A stretch of DNA of 39,476 nucleotides from Candidatus Sulfopaludibacter sp. SbA3 (GCA_945861625.1 CAMAVI010000024.1:1-39476), one strand, 5' to 3'; positions 24,728 through 34,642 are shown, numbered from the stretch's first letter. Translations and numbers: made by a program. The notes: a model not told the origin generated them from the sequence alone.

Positions 24728-27012
24728 TACCGGATCTGCACTCCCAGCGGGCTGGTGGTGGCATTGACGGGAGCCGCTTGCGCGTCTTTCAATCCGATTT
24801 CAGAGATACTCACGGGCGCATCGCCGGTGCCCGTGGCGCGGAAGGTCAGGGTCGCCAGGACGCCCGACCCCGTCACAGCAGCGGCGCCGGCGGGTCTGGT
24901 TACGGTAAGCGAAGCTTCGCCCGCGTCGTTGCGGATATCCTTCACGGAGGCAGGGGCAACGCCGCCGCGGGCCAGCAGGTCGCCAGGGGTTATGTCTTCC
25001 AGGCGCAGACGCTCCGCGTCATACTTGATGCGCAGGGGAGAAACCGAGGAAACGTTGGCGGCGTTGTCAATCTGCACCCTTACGGTAATTACGGAGCCCG
25101 GAGCAGCCGGGGCGCCGGGGCCCACTAATGTGGCCCGCGCCGTGCCGCCGATCGCAGCGGCGGGAGCGGCTCCCAGGCCCGGGGGCTGCGGCGCCGACGT
25201 TGGAGCAGAGGGAGTCGAAGGTTCACTTACTTTCGGCGCGTAGTTGATCTTCACCACCTGATCGGTACCCGCATAGATGCCGCGCAGATTCTCAGCGGTG
25301 TAATCCGGCGTGCGTACAATGTGGGGGATCAGCGCGATCATCAAATCGCCTCGCAACTGCGTCTTGCTCTCGCTGCCGAAGAGGATTCTTCCCAGCACGG
25401 GAATGTTCACCAGGCCCGGGATGCCGTTCACATTGGTCGAATCCTGATTTTGGCTGAGGCCGCCCAGGATGTTGATTTCGCCTTCACGAAGCCGAATGTC
25501 CGCGATGTTGGCGCGCTGTCCGATCACCGGCTGCGAAATATCGCCGATTTTTACATACTCCTGGACGCTGGAGACAGTCACTTCTATGTGCAGAGATACT
25601 TCGTCGGCGGAGTGAACCTGCGGTGTCAGATCGATGTTGACGCCGACGTCGGCGTAGTTAAACTGCGTGGAAACCAGGGCCGCGGCCGTGTTGGTCTGAA
25701 AGCTGCCGGTGGCATAGGGAATCCGGTTCCCGATCTTGAGGCTGACTTTTTGTCCGTCGGAAGCACGCACCTGGGGGTTGTTCATGACGCGGGTGCGGCT
25801 ATCGGTCAGCAGGGCCTTCAGCAGCATGCCGGGCAGGCTGGTGGTGAACTGATTCGTGGAAAGGTTGCCCAGGCGATTCAGTGTGATCGCATTTGAGCCC
25901 GTGGTTGCCGTTGTGCCCGTTCCAGTGGACGTAGAGCCCGCATTGGGTGAAAACGTGATGGGCATGTTCAGTCCCGCGGTGCCGGCCGAGGCGATGGCCG
26001 CCGCCAGGTCGCGCGTGCGGGCACTGTTGGCTTCCATGACGATCACGTCCACCACTACTTCCGACTTGGGTTTGTCGAGATCGTGCACCAGCTTTTCGGC
26101 CAGGGCCACTTTATCCACGGTGTCGCGCACGATCATGGCGCGCTGTGCGTTGTAGGTGAACACGCGGCGGATTTCCGCCACCGTGCGGATGGCGGTCGCG
26201 ATTTCCTGGAATTCCTGGACTGACGTCGCGTTCGTTACATAAAATACTTTCACGACGTCGTCTTCGTAGTCGCGGCGCTTGGTGACGTTGTCCTCGGCAA
26301 TGAAGATGGTATTGGGCGTGATGGCTTTCCAGAACGTGTGGGTGAGCGTGGCCAAATAGTCGAAAGCCTGCTCGGCCGTGGTGTTGGACAAGTCCACGTT
26401 GAAATTACGGGCGGGCGGCGCGTACTGCGAGTCGAACACCACATTCACGCCCGCGAGCTTCGCCACGGTGTCATAGAGCACCCGCGGCGGCTGGTTGTTC
26501 ATCTTGAGCACCGGAATGACGACATTGGTGGGCTTGAGCGCCGGCGGTTCCATCATGGAACTCACCTTCTCATCGGAGTCCCGCCGCGAGCGTTCGGCGG
26601 CGGTGAGGCCGCGATCTTCCATTTTCAAATTCGCGGCGCCGGTGGCGAGCATGCTCTGAATGCGCTTGATCTCCTGCAAAGCGATCGAAGAGGATGGGTC
26701 AGCGAGCAGCGCCCTCTGGAATTCCTCCAGCGCCTCTTCGAGTTTGCCCTCCATGCGCAGCTTTTGTCCGGTGTCTACATGCTTCTGGCCGGTCTCAAAG
26801 CGCGCCTTACGCATGGCCGCCATGTATCCAGCGTCCGTTGGATCCTGGTCCATGGCCTGCTCGAAAAATTGGAGGGCGGTGTCCCAGTTACCTCTGGCCT
26901 CAGCCGCGCGGCCATCCCGCAGGAACTTGTCCCCTTTGCGAGTCTTGGCCTGCAGGCTTAGGCACACGAGGGCTAGTACTAGGCCAATAACGAATAAGTG
27001 TTTTCTCTTCAT
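24727..27012 (-). CDS. TPR-secretin-cohesin outer-membrane secretion protein
   Basis: Outer-membrane secretin of the type II/IV pilus class. From ATG 27012 the product is 761 aa: signal peptide (1-22), two or three TPR helices (about 24-120), N domains (about 165-330, including VLYDTVAKLAGVNVVFD), the secretin core (about 395-575, with VMNNPQVRASDGQKVSLKIG and the hallmark VPVLGRILFGSESKTQL-like end, here INIPVLG in NIPVLGRILFGS), then a Pro/Ala linker and a C-terminal cohesin-like beta domain (about 625-761, LRIKYDAERLRLEDITPGDLL). The in-frame TTG at 27033 is a less likely start. The first pseudopilin gene overlaps its stop. TPR and cohesin ends on one secretin suggest extra protein contacts on both sides of the outer membrane; partner unknown. 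Confidence 0.86.
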   Translation of the reverse strand: MKRKHLFVIGLVLALVCLSLQAKTRKGDKFLRDGRAAEARGNWDTALQFFEQAMDQDPTDAGYMAAMRKARFETGQKHVDTGQKLRMEGKLEEALEEFQRALLADPSSSIALQEIKRIQSMLATGAANLKMEDRGLTAAERSRRDSDEKVSSMMEPPALKPTNVVIPVLKMNNQPPRVLYDTVAKLAGVNVVFDSQYAPPARNFNVDLSNTTAEQAFDYLATLTHTFWKAITPNTIFIAEDNVTKRRDYEDDVVKVFYVTNATSVQEFQEIATAIRTVAEIRRVFTYNAQRAMIVRDTVDKVALAEKLVHDLDKPKSEVVVDVIVMEANSARTRDLAAAIASAGTAGLNMPITFSPNAGSTSTGTGTTATTGSNAITLNRLGNLSTNQFTTSLPGMLLKALLTDSRTRVMNNPQVRASDGQKVSLKIGNRIPYATGSFQTNTAAALVSTQFNYADVGVNIDLTPQVHSADEVSLHIEVTVSSVQEYVKIGDISQPVIGQRANIADIRLREGEINILGGLSQNQDSTNVNGIPGLVNIPVLGRILFGSESKTQLRGDLMIALIPHIVRTPDYTAENLRGIYAGTDQVVKINYAPKVSEPSTPSAPTSAPQPPGLGAAPAAAIGGTARATLVGPGAPAAPGSVITVRVQIDNAANVSSVSPLRIKYDAERLRLEDITPGDLLARGGVAPASVKDIRNDAGEASLTVTRPAGAAAVTGSGVLATLTFRATGTGDAPVSISEIGLKDAQAAPVNATTSPLGVQIR

Positions 27013-27095
27013 TATCTTACCGGACTTCCGCAAAACCGGGCGTGATACACTGGAACTTCGGCATCACTAGTCCTGACGCCGCATGAGTCCCGTCC

Positions 27096-27560
27096 GTGGA
27101 AGAAAAAATCAAGATCCTGAGTGACAATCGATCCGCTCGTCACAACTATACGCTATCAGACTACGTGGAGGCAGGGGTGGTGCTCAGCGGCACCGAGGTC
27201 AAGTCGGCGCGCGACGGCAAGATTCAGTTGCAAGACGCTTACGGCGAAGTGAGCGGCAACGAAGCATGGCTGTGTAACGCCCATATCGGCCAGTATTCTC
27301 ATGGCAACATCATGAATCATGAGCCGGTACGCAAGCGGAAGTTACTCCTGCATCGCGCCGAAATCGATAAGATGCTGCGGCAAACTCGCGAAAAAGGCCT
27401 GACGCTGGTTCCCACAAAGCTATATTTGAAGAACGGCCTGGTCAAAGTCGAACTGGCAATCGGCAAGGGTAAGAAGCTGCACGACAAACGGGAGAGCGAG
27501 CGCGAGCGGGAAATGAAGGATGAAGCGCGCGCCGGTCTGGCCAGAAAGCGTAAGGAATAG
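27096..27560 (+). CDS. smpB: SsrA-binding protein SmpB
   Basis: SmpB binds tmRNA and delivers it to stalled ribosomes in trans-translation. The 154-aa product has the OB-fold sequence [25 protein letters not shown] (split around residues 5-30), the invariant [18 protein letters not shown] (32-49), [14 protein letters not shown] (74-87) and the basic C-terminal tail ([20 protein letters not shown]) that enters the mRNA channel. The only in-frame start giving the conserved N terminus is GTG at 27096. It is divergent from the secretin gene and starts an operon of five plus-strand genes; pepA follows after 7 nt. The tmRNA gene itself is not in the window. Confidence 0.95.
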   Translation: MEEKIKILSDNRSARHNYTLSDYVEAGVVLSGTEVKSARDGKIQLQDAYGEVSGNEAWLCNAHIGQYSHGNIMNHEPVRKRKLLLHRAEIDKMLRQTREKGLTLVPTKLYLKNGLVKVELAIGKGKKLHDKRESEREREMKDEARAGLARKRKE

Positions 27561-27567
27561 ACGAATC

Positions 27568-29010
27568 ATGGAATGCAAACTTGTATATGCTCCGCTGGAG
27601 CAGGTGGATGCCGATGCAGTCGCGGTAGTGCTGTTTGAAGACGGCGACGGCATTCCGGCGGCGAAGATTTGGCTCGATGAATTGAAGTCGTCCGGCGAGT
27701 TTTCGGCGAAGTCCGGCGAGACGGCTGTCCTGCACTTACCCCAGGGACTCAAGGCCAAGCGGCTGGTGGTGGTAGGCGGCGGGAAAAAGGATAAGTTCGA
27801 TGCAGCGGCGCTGCGCAGGAGTGCCGGATCGCTGACGCGGGCGCTTAAGCAGAAAGGCGTGAAGCGCTTGGCGCTCATGCTGGGCGGCGGGAGCGTGGAA
27901 GCCGCGGTCGAAGGCGCGATTCTAGGCAACTACGAGCCGGATATGAACAAGCCCTCGACCGACGCCAAGCCGCTGGAGGCATTTCACGTCGTGGCGGCGG
28001 CGAAAACAGCGGAACTCGAACAGGCATTGCAGCGCGGTGTCATTTTGGCGGAAGCGCAGAACTTCTCGCGCGATCTGGGCAACGAACCGGCGAATCGCAT
28101 GACGCCGACGGTGATGGCGAAACAGGCCCAAGAGATGGCGGCGGCGTATGGGCTCGATATTGAAGTGCTGGACCGCGATCGCATGCAGCAGCTAGGCATG
28201 GGGTCCCTTCTCGGTGTCGCGCAGGGCAGCGACGAACCGCCCGTGTTGATCGTTCTGCGCTATCAGCCGGCGGGCGGGGCGAAGTCCAAAGACCACCTCG
28301 CGCTGATCGGCAAGGGCGTCACATTTGACAGCGGGGGCATTTCCATCAAGCCGGCCGAGGGCATGGAGAAAATGAAGTACGACATGTGCGGGGCCGCGGC
28401 GGTGATCGGCGCCATGCGGGCGATCGCCCAACTGAAACCGCCGGTCACCGTGACCGGTTTCGTGCCGTCGGTTGAAAACATGCTGAACGGGCGCGCGCAA
28501 CGGCCGGGCGATATCGTGAAGTCCCTTTCGGGCAAGACGATTGAAGTGTTGAACACCGATGCCGAGGGACGCCTGATTCTCAACGATGCCATTACCTACG
28601 CCAAAAAGCTGGGTTGCACCCATCTTGTCGATGCCGCTACGTTGACCGGCGCGATCGTGGTGGCGCTGGGCTTCGTCAACACCGGAGCCTTCACCAACAA
28701 CGACGCCTTACTCGGCCGCGTGATGGCCGCCGGCAAGGAAGAGGGTGAAAAAATGTGGCACATGCCGCTGGATGACGATTACAAAGATCTGCTCAAGAGC
28801 ACCTTCGCGGATCTTGCCAACATCGGCGGACGCTGGGGCGGCGCGATCAGCGCGGCGTGGTTCTTGAAGGAATTCGCGGAGGACACGCCGTGGGTGCATT
28901 TGGATATTGCGGGCACCGCATACCTGGATGACGCGAAGCCGCATCTGGCCAAGGGGCCGACGGGCGTGTGCGTGCGAACCTTCGCGAAGCTTGCCCAGAG
29001 CTGGTCTTAA
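27568..29010 (+). CDS. pepA: Leucyl aminopeptidase (M17 family)
   Basis: Cytosolic two-metal aminopeptidase removing N-terminal residues from peptides. The 480-aa protein starts at ATG 27568 with AAGGA upstream; a longer frame to 27520 overlaps smpB. After an N-terminal macro-like domain (1-160) comes the catalytic domain with GKGVTFDSGG (248-257), Lys249, Asp254, Asp272, Asp331 and Glu333 as metal ligands, and NTDAEGRLIL (329-338) with catalytic Arg335. All are offset by a constant 21 residues from the E. coli PepA positions I remember, so the active site is complete. It lies 7 nt after smpB and 3 nt before the deacetylase gene. Some M17 enzymes also bind DNA; nothing here indicates that. 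Confidence 0.94.
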   Translation: MECKLVYAPLEQVDADAVAVVLFEDGDGIPAAKIWLDELKSSGEFSAKSGETAVLHLPQGLKAKRLVVVGGGKKDKFDAAALRRSAGSLTRALKQKGVKRLALMLGGGSVEAAVEGAILGNYEPDMNKPSTDAKPLEAFHVVAAAKTAELEQALQRGVILAEAQNFSRDLGNEPANRMTPTVMAKQAQEMAAAYGLDIEVLDRDRMQQLGMGSLLGVAQGSDEPPVLIVLRYQPAGGAKSKDHLALIGKGVTFDSGGISIKPAEGMEKMKYDMCGAAAVIGAMRAIAQLKPPVTVTGFVPSVENMLNGRAQRPGDIVKSLSGKTIEVLNTDAEGRLILNDAITYAKKLGCTHLVDAATLTGAIVVALGFVNTGAFTNNDALLGRVMAAGKEEGEKMWHMPLDDDYKDLLKSTFADLANIGGRWGGAISAAWFLKEFAEDTPWVHLDIAGTAYLDDAKPHLAKGPTGVCVRTFAKLAQSWS

Positions 29011-29013
29011 GCC

Positions 29014-29718
29014 ATGAACATTCTGGCCATTGGTGCTCATCCCGACGACATTGAGTTCGGCTGCGCGCATGTTCTGATGCAGGAAAGCCGCAAGGGGAAC
29101 CGGGTCAAACTGCTGGTTCTGTCGCGCGGGGAAGCCGCCAGCAACGGGACACCGGAGAGCCGCGAAGCCGAATCCCGCGCCGCGGCAAAGCTAATCGGCG
29201 CCGAAGTCGATTTTCTCGATTTCGGCGGCGACTGCCACATCGAACGGACGCCGGAGAACGCTATTAAGCTGGCGGCGGAGATCCGCAAGTTTCAGCCCTC
29301 CATCGTGCTGGCGCCGCACACCGACGAGAATCAGCATCCCGATCACGCGGTAGCCGGTAAGCTCATGCGGGATGCTTGCCGTTTGGCGCGCTATGGTGGC
29401 TTGGATTCTTTGAAAGCATTTTCGCTCGCCGGCACGGCGCCGCACGCAATTTCGGCTCTGTACTACTACACAATTACAAAAGATTTCGGCGAACCCGATA
29501 TCGTGATTGACGTGAGCGACGTCGTGAAGGACTGGGAGACCGCGATGCTCGCCCATGCCAGCCAGATGAAAAGCCGCGCCTACGTGGATCTGCGCCTGGC
29601 GGGCGCCCGCAATCTGGGTTTGTCGATCGGTGCCGAGTATGCGGCGGGCTTCTATGTGAATGATCCGGTGCGGGTGGGCGCGCTCTCTGACTTAGCCCTT
29701 TCGTCGCGGTATTTCTGA
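29014..29718 (+). CDS. PIG-L/LmbE-type deacetylase, BshB1-like
   Basis: Zinc-dependent N-acetylglucosaminyl deacetylase family, 234 aa. AHPDD (8-12) supplies His9 and Asp12 as metal ligands and Asp11 as the base; HPDH (108-111) supplies the third ligand. Its closest pattern is BshB1, which removes acetyl from GlcNAc-malate in bacillithiol synthesis: the ILAIGAHPDDIEFGCA start, PHTDENQHPDH core and C-terminal GAEYAAGFYVNDPVRV (the family's ...YAEGF end). bshA and bshC are not in this window, so the pathway is inferred. The ATG at 29014 comes 3 nt after the pepA stop, in the smpB operon. Confidence 0.82.
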   Translation: MNILAIGAHPDDIEFGCAHVLMQESRKGNRVKLLVLSRGEAASNGTPESREAESRAAAKLIGAEVDFLDFGGDCHIERTPENAIKLAAEIRKFQPSIVLAPHTDENQHPDHAVAGKLMRDACRLARYGGLDSLKAFSLAGTAPHAISALYYYTITKDFGEPDIVIDVSDVVKDWETAMLAHASQMKSRAYVDLRLAGARNLGLSIGAEYAAGFYVNDPVRVGALSDLALSSRYF

Positions 29719-29765
29719 CGATTTGGCGAGCGGAAAGAAGGTGTACTTCGTTATCATGGCTATAG

Positions 29766-30728
<963 letters not shown>

Positions 30729-30756
30729 GGCGGTCCTTCGCAATAAGACACAATCC

Positions 30757-31830
30757 ATGAAAACAGCCATTATCGGATTGCCCATGGTGGGCAAGACCAG
30801 TTTATTCACGATTCTCACGGGCGTGCACGAAGCCTCCCGCGTGGGAACGCTCGAAGCGCGCGTGGGCATCACCAAGGTGCCGGACGCTCGTGTGGACGCG
30901 CTGGCGAAGCTGTATCAGCCTCCCAAGATCACCTACGCGACGGTGGAGTATCTGGACTTCCCGTCGATCTCGAAAGAGGCCTTGCGCGATCCCGGCTACC
31001 TGTCCAGTCTTCGCGTGGCGGACGCGCTGGCGCACGTACTTCGCATATTTGAGAGCGACACGGTTCCGCACGAAAAAGGTTCTGTGGATCCGCTGCGCGA
31101 TTTTGAAGACGTGGAGGTCGAACTGATTCTCAGCGACCTGGTGGTGGTCGAGAAGCGCATGGAGCGTGTCGACAAAGACCGCAAGAAGATCAAGAACCCG
31201 GAGCTGGATCATGAGTTCGCGCTGTTGGAGCGCCTCAAGGCGGAACTGGAAGCGAACCGTCCCCTGCGCGGCTTGACGTACAGCGCCGACGAAGAGAAAC
31301 GTATCCGCGGTTTCCAGTTTCTTTCCCAAAAACCTATGCTGTGCGTGCTGAACTTGGGCGAAAAAGACGCCGCACGGCTGCACGCAGTGGAAGAGGAATA
31401 CCGCAACGGACCCTTTGCCGGCCGCCACAATACGGCAGTTACCGCGATCTGCGGCCAGATCGAAGCGGAATTAGCTGAATTGAGTCCGGACGAAGCCAAG
31501 GAGATGCTGGCCAGCTACGGCTTGCAGGAATCCGGCATGGAGCGTCTGATCGCCGCGACCTACCTGCTGCTGGGACTCATGTCGTTCCTGACGGCGGGCG
31601 AGACGGAAGTGCGCGCCTGGACCATTCCACTTCTCAGCAAGGCCGTGCACGCGGCGGGCGCCATCCACAGCGACTTCGAAAAGAAATTCATTCGCGCCGA
31701 AGTGGTGAACTGGCAGGCTCTGCTCGATCATGGGGGCTACCCGGGCGTGAAAGAGAAAGGCTTGCTGCGTTTGGAAGGGAAAGAATACATCGTCAAGGAC
31801 GGCGATGTGCTGGTGATCCGCCACTCGTAG
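30757..31830 (+). CDS. Divergent YchF/DUF933-family P-loop NTPase
   Basis: The 357-aa protein resembles YchF (OLA1-type ATPase): P-loop GLPMVGKT (7-14), a coiled-coil insertion (about 130-180, VEKRMERVDKDRKKIK), an NxxE base-recognition motif (CVLNLGEKD) as in YchF, and a C-terminal TGS-like domain (FLTAGETEVRAWTIP to the end GDVLVIRHS). It departs from canonical YchF: P-loop Asn and Ser are Met and Thr, and the usual DIAGLVKGA switch II is replaced by LDFPSISKEA, lacking the G3 glycine. It is therefore probably a paralogue with altered nucleotide cycling. Last gene of the smpB operon; its 3' end overlaps lnt on the opposite strand by 38 bp. Confidence 0.82.
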   Translation: MKTAIIGLPMVGKTSLFTILTGVHEASRVGTLEARVGITKVPDARVDALAKLYQPPKITYATVEYLDFPSISKEALRDPGYLSSLRVADALAHVLRIFESDTVPHEKGSVDPLRDFEDVEVELILSDLVVVEKRMERVDKDRKKIKNPELDHEFALLERLKAELEANRPLRGLTYSADEEKRIRGFQFLSQKPMLCVLNLGEKDAARLHAVEEEYRNGPFAGRHNTAVTAICGQIEAELAELSPDEAKEMLASYGLQESGMERLIAATYLLLGLMSFLTAGETEVRAWTIPLLSKAVHAAGAIHSDFEKKFIRAEVVNWQALLDHGGYPGVKEKGLLRLEGKEYIVKDGDVLVIRHS

Positions 31831-33274
31831 TCTGTAACTGGGTCTGCAGCTTGGCCCCATATCCCGCGAGTGCAAGGCCGAGCGCGAAGCAGCTCCAGGC
31901 GAACCAGTCTCCGTACCGCGTATACGGCGTCTGTTCGCGGCCGTAATCATAAGGCACCAGTGCCGCCGTCTGTGCAAAGGGAACCAACCGCTGGACCACG
32001 CGCCCGCGGGGGTCAACCGCCGCGCTGATGCCGTCGTTGGTTGCCCGTAGAATCCAGCGGCGGTTCTCGGCGGCGCGCATGCGGACGATGGCCAGGTGCT
32101 GCTCGTGTGCCGCGCTGTGGCCGAAGTAGCCATCGTTCGACACGTTCACCAGTACTTCCGCGCCCAGGTGTGTAAACTCGCGGACGAGATCCGGAAACGC
32201 CGATTCATAGCAGATGAACGCAGCCATCCGGTGCCCGTCCAACGGAAAAATCACGCGCCGGGTTCCGGGAACGAAGTCGCCGGCTTCGTGCGTGATGCGA
32301 TTCACCCAACCAAACAACGGCGGGATGAATTCGCCGAAGGGAACCAGATTGATCTTGTCGTAGCGGTCGACAAGCTTTCCGGAGGTGTCGAACAAGGCGG
32401 CGGAATTGAGCGGCTCCCGCGCCGAGGTTCGTCCGACGGCACCGAAAAGCAAGGGAGCCTCCGATGCGCGCGCAATGCCGCCGGCGTAATCAAGAAACGC
32501 CGGGTCGTCCACGTAGAACGGAGCCGGAACTTCGGGCCACAAGATCAATTGCGCTCCTCTGGCGCGGGAAAGCAGCGCGAGCTTCAATTGCATTTCTCGC
32601 AAGACTTCCGTGGTCCATTGCAATTCCGTGTCGATATTGGGTTGCACGATCAGCGCCTTCTGTGTCCCGGGTTGCGGACGGGGAGCCCTGGGGAGAACCA
32701 GTAGGATTACCAGCGACAGCAGCCAGACGAGCTGACGCCGCGGCTTGTGGATGATCACCGAAGTGACACCGCAGGCGAGCATCGCGAAGACGAACGACAA
32801 TCCGTAAACACCAGTGATCGGCGCCAGCCTCATCGGCAGCGGCATGTCGATGCCCGCGTTTCCCAGATCGAGCCAGGCAAATCCGAAGAAGCCGTGTGTG
32901 TGCTCAATTCCGGTCCACAAGGCGGCCACGGCGGGAATCGCCCACCATCGTGAAATGAGAAAACCCGCCAGGGCCGCGAATACGGCGATGTGCAGGCCCT
33001 TATATAAACCGAAAAGCACGAAACCGCCCCAGCTGCCCCAGCGCCCCATGCCGCCGTGTACTTCGAGCACGAACTGGATCCACGGGCAGACACCGCACCA
33101 GAAGACGAATCCCGCGCCCCACCCGAGTAGCCACCGCCGTTTCCAAGAGGTCTCTTTCGCGCACGCGATCAGCAAGGGCGCCAACGCAACCGGCGCAAAC
33201 CATGTCAGGCCGAATCCCGGAAACAGGAGCACCAGCAAGACCGCCGATGCGAGGGATAGCCCCAGATTTATCAC
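31793..33274 (-). CDS. lnt: Apolipoprotein N-acyltransferase
   Basis: Inner-membrane enzyme that adds the third acyl chain to lipoproteins. From GTG 33274 the protein is 493 aa; a frame open to 33796 only overlaps the SPOR gene. Six or more N-terminal membrane segments are followed by a nitrilase-fold periplasmic domain with the Glu-Lys-Cys triad: Glu248 in LWPEVPAPF, Lys307 in YDKINLVPFGEF and Cys355 in FICYESAFP. NVSNDGYFGHSAAHEQHLAIVRMRA-type sequence near residues 380-400 is the family's conserved end of the active site. It starts 13 nt after the SPOR gene stop. Its stop codon lies within the convergent YchF-like gene, giving a 38-bp antisense overlap. Confidence 0.92.
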   Translation of the reverse strand: MINLGLSLASAVLLVLLFPGFGLTWFAPVALAPLLIACAKETSWKRRWLLGWGAGFVFWCGVCPWIQFVLEVHGGMGRWGSWGGFVLFGLYKGLHIAVFAALAGFLISRWWAIPAVAALWTGIEHTHGFFGFAWLDLGNAGIDMPLPMRLAPITGVYGLSFVFAMLACGVTSVIIHKPRRQLVWLLSLVILLVLPRAPRPQPGTQKALIVQPNIDTELQWTTEVLREMQLKLALLSRARGAQLILWPEVPAPFYVDDPAFLDYAGGIARASEAPLLFGAVGRTSAREPLNSAALFDTSGKLVDRYDKINLVPFGEFIPPLFGWVNRITHEAGDFVPGTRRVIFPLDGHRMAAFICYESAFPDLVREFTHLGAEVLVNVSNDGYFGHSAAHEQHLAIVRMRAAENRRWILRATNDGISAAVDPRGRVVQRLVPFAQTAALVPYDYGREQTPYTRYGDWFAWSCFALGLALAGYGAKLQTQLQTTSGGSPAHRRP

Positions 33275-33287
33275 GAGAAGTTCCGGG

Positions 33288-33884
33288 CTAAAACGTTCTT
33301 CGAATGGCCGCGTTGCCCGGAAAGCCGGCGCCCTGGAGGTCGGCGCGAACCTTGTTGGTAGTGTTCTCCACGACCGGCCCGACCAGAACCCGGTAGGTGC
33401 CCAGCCGTCCCTCAATCTCCGCCGTGAGCGCCTTGAAGCCCTTCTTGTGCAGTACGTCGACCATGATTTCCGCTTCGTGCTGGCTGGTCGCGGCGAGTTG
33501 GAGATAGAATTGGCCGGCGGCGGGGCGCCCTTTCGCTTCTGCCTTGGAAATCTTTGCTGGCGGCGACGGCTTGATGGGCGGGCGAACCGGCTCGGGTTCA
33601 GGTTCGGGTTTCGCCGATTCGGCCGGCGGTGGCGGTGTGATCGCTGGCGCGGCGGGAGTCTCCGCTGGAGCCGGTTCCGGTGGACGAGCAGGCGAGTCCA
33701 CAACCAGTGGGCTGTCCCCCTTCTGCGTGGAGGCGCTGTCGGCCACCGTCGGCGCTGAATTGCGCCCCACAATATAGCCCATCGTGAAAAATACACCCAA
33801 CAGGATCACGATGATGAAGAACACGCTCAGAAGCTGGCGGTTGGCTAAAATCAATTCGAATTCGCCGTCTTCGTTCTTGGACAA
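33288..33884 (-). CDS. SPOR-domain membrane protein
   Basis: Single-pass membrane protein of 198 aa: cytoplasmic N terminus (1-17), membrane segment LLSVFFIIVILLGVFFTMGYIVG (18-40), a Pro/Glu-rich periplasmic linker (about 45-120) and a C-terminal SPOR domain (about 123-198, GQFYLQLAATSQHEAEIMV to GTYRVLVGPVVE). SPOR domains bind denuded septal peptidoglycan, so a cell-division or envelope role is likely. ATG 33884 is the only sensible start. It precedes lnt by 13 nt and follows the DinB-like gene by 51 nt, all in one direction. Not assignable to FtsN or DedD specifically. Confidence 0.85.
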   Translation of the reverse strand: MSKNEDGEFELILANRQLLSVFFIIVILLGVFFTMGYIVGRNSAPTVADSASTQKGDSPLVVDSPARPPEPAPAETPAAPAITPPPPAESAKPEPEPEPVRPPIKPSPPAKISKAEAKGRPAAGQFYLQLAATSQHEAEIMVDVLHKKGFKALTAEIEGRLGTYRVLVGPVVENTTNKVRADLQGAGFPGNAAIRRTF

Positions 33885-33935
33885 TCCAGAATCCTCCCCG
33901 GTCTTTTTTCATACTAACGGATGCCAGCCAGAAAG

Positions 33936-34439
33936 TTACTGGGCCGCCGGCTGCGCCTGCGAGGCCTTGAATTCCTTGTACGCGGCTCGCACAGCTTGAA
34001 TTTGTCCCACATGTTTTTCCGGATGCTGAGCAAAGATTTTCAGCATGTCCATCACGGTGATGACGCCGCGTTTGGTGTGCTGGCCCGTCCGCGCGAAGGC
34101 CTCTTCGGGGAGGTCTTTCAATAGCTCGTAGTTCTCCGCGCGGGTGCGGCGGAAAGTCTCAATGGCTTGGGAGAGCTTCCGCTTGCTGTAGTCCAGGCGC
34201 TCGGCCCACAAATCCTGTTCGATCGCCGGAATGACCGGGTTGTCCTCCGCGAGCATCTGCCGGATGCGCATGGCGAAAACAATTTCGGTGTCCGCCAGGT
34301 GGCACACAATGGTACGGATGCCCCATTTCCTCTCGCCGGGTTTAAAGTCGAGCATGGAGCCCGCGCATCCGGTTGTGGCCACCGCCACCAGCTCGGCTCC
34401 GCGACGGAATCGTTCTAACCAATCTGCCAGTTCACTCAT
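33936..34439 (-). CDS. DinB-like (DinB_2 superfamily) metal-binding protein
   Basis: Four-helix-bundle protein of 167 aa. The three histidines that bind a metal in this superfamily are His47 (IVCHLADTE), His139 (FAQHPEKH) and His143, with GQIQAVR following. Known members include thiol-dependent transferases, and some belong to bacillithiol or mycothiol systems. A BshB1-like gene lies 5 kb away, so a bacillithiol-dependent S-transferase role is possible but unproved. The ATG at 34439 is 38 nt after the stop of the small zinc-ribbon gene. Length and helix pattern are normal for the family. Confidence 0.8.
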   Translation of the reverse strand: MSELADWLERFRRGAELVAVATTGCAGSMLDFKPGERKWGIRTIVCHLADTEIVFAMRIRQMLAEDNPVIPAIEQDLWAERLDYSKRKLSQAIETFRRTRAENYELLKDLPEEAFARTGQHTKRGVITVMDMLKIFAQHPEKHVGQIQAVRAAYKEFKASQAQPAAQ

Positions 34440-34477
34440 GAAAAAGGTTCGCCTCGAATCTCAATAATAGCCAGGTC

Positions 34478-34642
34478 TCAATAATAATCAGCGCAGGACA
34501 TGTAGTATCCGCACTGCTCACAGAACAGCTTGCACTTGCGTTCGGCAAGGCGGCGGCTGCACACGGGGCAATGCAGCATAGGTTCGCTCTCGCTTGCGGG
34601 GCTGGCCGTGCCGGGCGCGGATTGCAGAGTATTTTCTTCCAC
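34478..34642 (-). CDS. 54-aa zinc-ribbon microprotein
   Basis: A short frame from GTG 34642 to TGA (complement of 34478-34480) encodes 54 residues. The second half is LHCPVCSRRLAERKCKL followed by FCEQCGYYMSCADYY. Two CxxC pairs (Cys25/28 and Cys41/44) would bind one zinc ion, with two further cysteines at 37 and 50. The first 22 residues are a disordered, Ser/Ala/Glu-rich start. AAGGA lies about ten bases upstream of the GTG, and TATACT (34671-34666 on minus) is a possible -10. It precedes dinB by 38 nt on the same strand. The regular Cys spacing makes chance unlikely. Function unknown. Confidence 0.7.
   Translation of the reverse strand: MEENTLQSAPGTASPASESEPMLHCPVCSRRLAERKCKLFCEQCGYYMSCADYY

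Noticed and set aside
33275..33796. N-terminal extension of lnt to 33796
   Set aside because: This stretch is the SPOR gene read in a second frame; Lnt similarity begins at the GTG at 33274.
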